In this document: one piece after another, positions 5,628 through 6,359 of the stretch
How positions within the stretch are numbered: the first letter of the stretch is position 1
Layout: each line of letters begins with the position of its first letter
Assembly (NCBI GenBank): GCA_902548045.1
Contig: CACCPR010000022.1
Coordinates: 1 to 6,359, forward strand
Direction: 5' to 3'
Length of the DNA: 6,359 nt
Source: an uncultured Pelagibacteraceae bacterium
GTDB taxonomy: Bacteria > Pseudomonadota > Alphaproteobacteria > Pelagibacterales > Pelagibacteraceae
Made by a program: the position numbers and the translations under genes
The notes under the pieces: generated by a model
Seen by the model: only the letters and a program-made list of their open reading frames with translations
The model's database searches: none
What the model was told of the DNA's origin: nothing

Positions 5628-6359
5628 TAAAAGAAGTGAATTTAACAACATCAAAATACACACTCAATATTCTATATGTGAAGGCGCTGTTAAAATTGAT
5701 GAACTAGCAAATTATTGTAAACTAAACAAAATTAAAGCAGCAGGATTAGCGGATAGTTATAATTTGTGCGGAGCTTTAGAATTTGCAGAAAAAATAAGCA
5801 AAGCTGGGACACAGCCGATTATAGGAACTCAAATAAATTTATTACACGATAATAATATTGGAAAAATTACTTTATATGCAACTTCTGAAATTGGTTATAA
5901 AAATTTAACTAAACTTTCTTCATTAAGTTATTTAAAGAATAATGGGTCGCACGATCCTTGTTGTGAAATTGAGGATTTAATTTCAAATAATCAAGATCTA
6001 ATTTTACTTACAGGAAATTATACAAATTTTATCGGCAAACTATTTTACGCCAATAAAATTAAAGTTATAGAAAAGATTATTTCTAATATTAAAGATTCTT
6101 TTGTAGATCGTTTTTATCTTGAAATTCAACGCCATGGGGAAATCAAAGAAACAAATTATGAAAATTATCTACTTAAAATTTCATCTGATTTTGACCTTCC
6201 TTTAATAGCCACTCAAGAAGTTTATTATATGGATCCTGAAATGTCAGAGGCCCATGATGCTTTGATCTGTATAGGAGAAAAGAAATTTATAGATGATCCG
6301 AACAGATTTCGCTATAACAACCAACATTACATTAAAAAAAGTGAAGAGCTTAAGGATTT
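5620..6359 (+). CDS. dnaE: DNA polymerase III subunit alpha, N-terminal part (3'-truncated)
   Basis: Catalytic subunit of the replicative polymerase. Only 246 complete codons of a usual ~1,150 are visible, covering the PHP domain; the polymerase core is beyond the window. The match is KIHTQYSICEGAVKI (12-26), then GLADSYNLCGALEF, a QPIIGTQI segment, EIQRHG, and ATQEVYYMDPEMSEAHDAL near the end, in the order of the DnaE1 PHP domain. The start is firm: a TGA in frame (5617-5619) directly precedes the ATG at 5620, which overlaps the lolD stop by 8 nt (ATGCTTGA). AAGGG lies 17 nt upstream, too far for a normal ribosome site. Several PHP metal ligands look replaced (K12-I-H14 for HxH, QEV where active forms have DxH), which fits the inactive PHP domain of proteobacterial DnaE and proofreading by a separate DnaQ. 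Confidence 0.94.
   Translation, partial: MLDKRSEFNNIKIHTQYSICEGAVKIDELANYCKLNKIKAAGLADSYNLCGALEFAEKISKAGTQPIIGTQINLLHDNNIGKITLYATSEIGYKNLTKLSSLSYLKNNGSHDPCCEIEDLISNNQDLILLTGNYTNFIGKLFYANKIKVIEKIISNIKDSFVDRFYLEIQRHGEIKETNYENYLLKISSDFDLPLIATQEVYYMDPEMSEAHDALICIGEKKFIDDPNRFRYNNQHYIKKSEELKD

Noticed and set aside
1..6359. Mobile element, CRISPR array, tRNA/rRNA, riboswitch or a hidden novel multi-gene system
   Set aside because: No regularly spaced repeats, inverted-repeat ends, transposase/integrase motifs or structured non-coding stretch seen. Apart from one spacer base the whole window is taken up by seven recognisable chromosomal genes.

Overview
The window is a strongly AT-rich (roughly 70% A+T by eye), wall-to-wall coding stretch with every gene on the + strand. 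Gene order is coaX (5' end cut off), rnj (RNase J), a DUF1467 small membrane protein, proS, lolC-type permease, lolD, and dnaE (3' end cut off). This chromosomal housekeeping order is one I know from alphaproteobacteria. Low GC, lysine/asparagine/isoleucine-rich proteins, near-absence of spacers and a streamlined layout point to a SAR11-like (Pelagibacterales) or similarly streamlined marine alphaproteobacterium. The placement is inference from composition, gene order and remembered family sequences. TGA and TAA both act as stops and TGG encodes Trp, so the standard bacterial code fits.

Region by region: positions 1-489 hold the C-terminal two thirds of type III pantothenate kinase (coenzyme A synthesis). 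Positions 486-2147 hold a full-length ribonuclease J with all its metal ligands. Positions 2147-2401 hold an 84-residue two-helix membrane protein of unknown function. Positions 2401-3717 hold a short, alphaproteobacterial-type prolyl-tRNA synthetase lacking the full editing insertion. Positions 3719-4951 and 4944-5627 hold the membrane and ATPase subunits of the Lol lipoprotein-release transporter. Position 5620 to the end holds the N-terminal PHP-domain part of the replicative DNA polymerase III alpha subunit.

Genes are joined by stop/start overlaps of 4, 1, 1, 8 and 8 nt; the one non-overlapping junction (proS/lolC) has a single spacer base. There is therefore no intergenic DNA to hold a terminator, riboswitch or RNA gene, and the whole block is probably one transcript with coupled translation. 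Two products form one machine (the LolC/LolD transporter). The rest are unrelated housekeeping functions (CoA synthesis, RNA decay, translation, replication) held together by conserved gene order.

I found no mobile element, CRISPR array, tRNA/rRNA or defence system, and no convincing undescribed system. Points worth a second look are: the A10 run at the proS/lolC junction, where slippage would fuse the two frames; the TTG start of lolC; a LolA-recruiting Hook-like loop in a single LolC/E protein; degenerate PHP metal ligands in DnaE; the truncated ProRS editing domain; the DUF1467 gene; and a good promoter-like sequence inside coaX.
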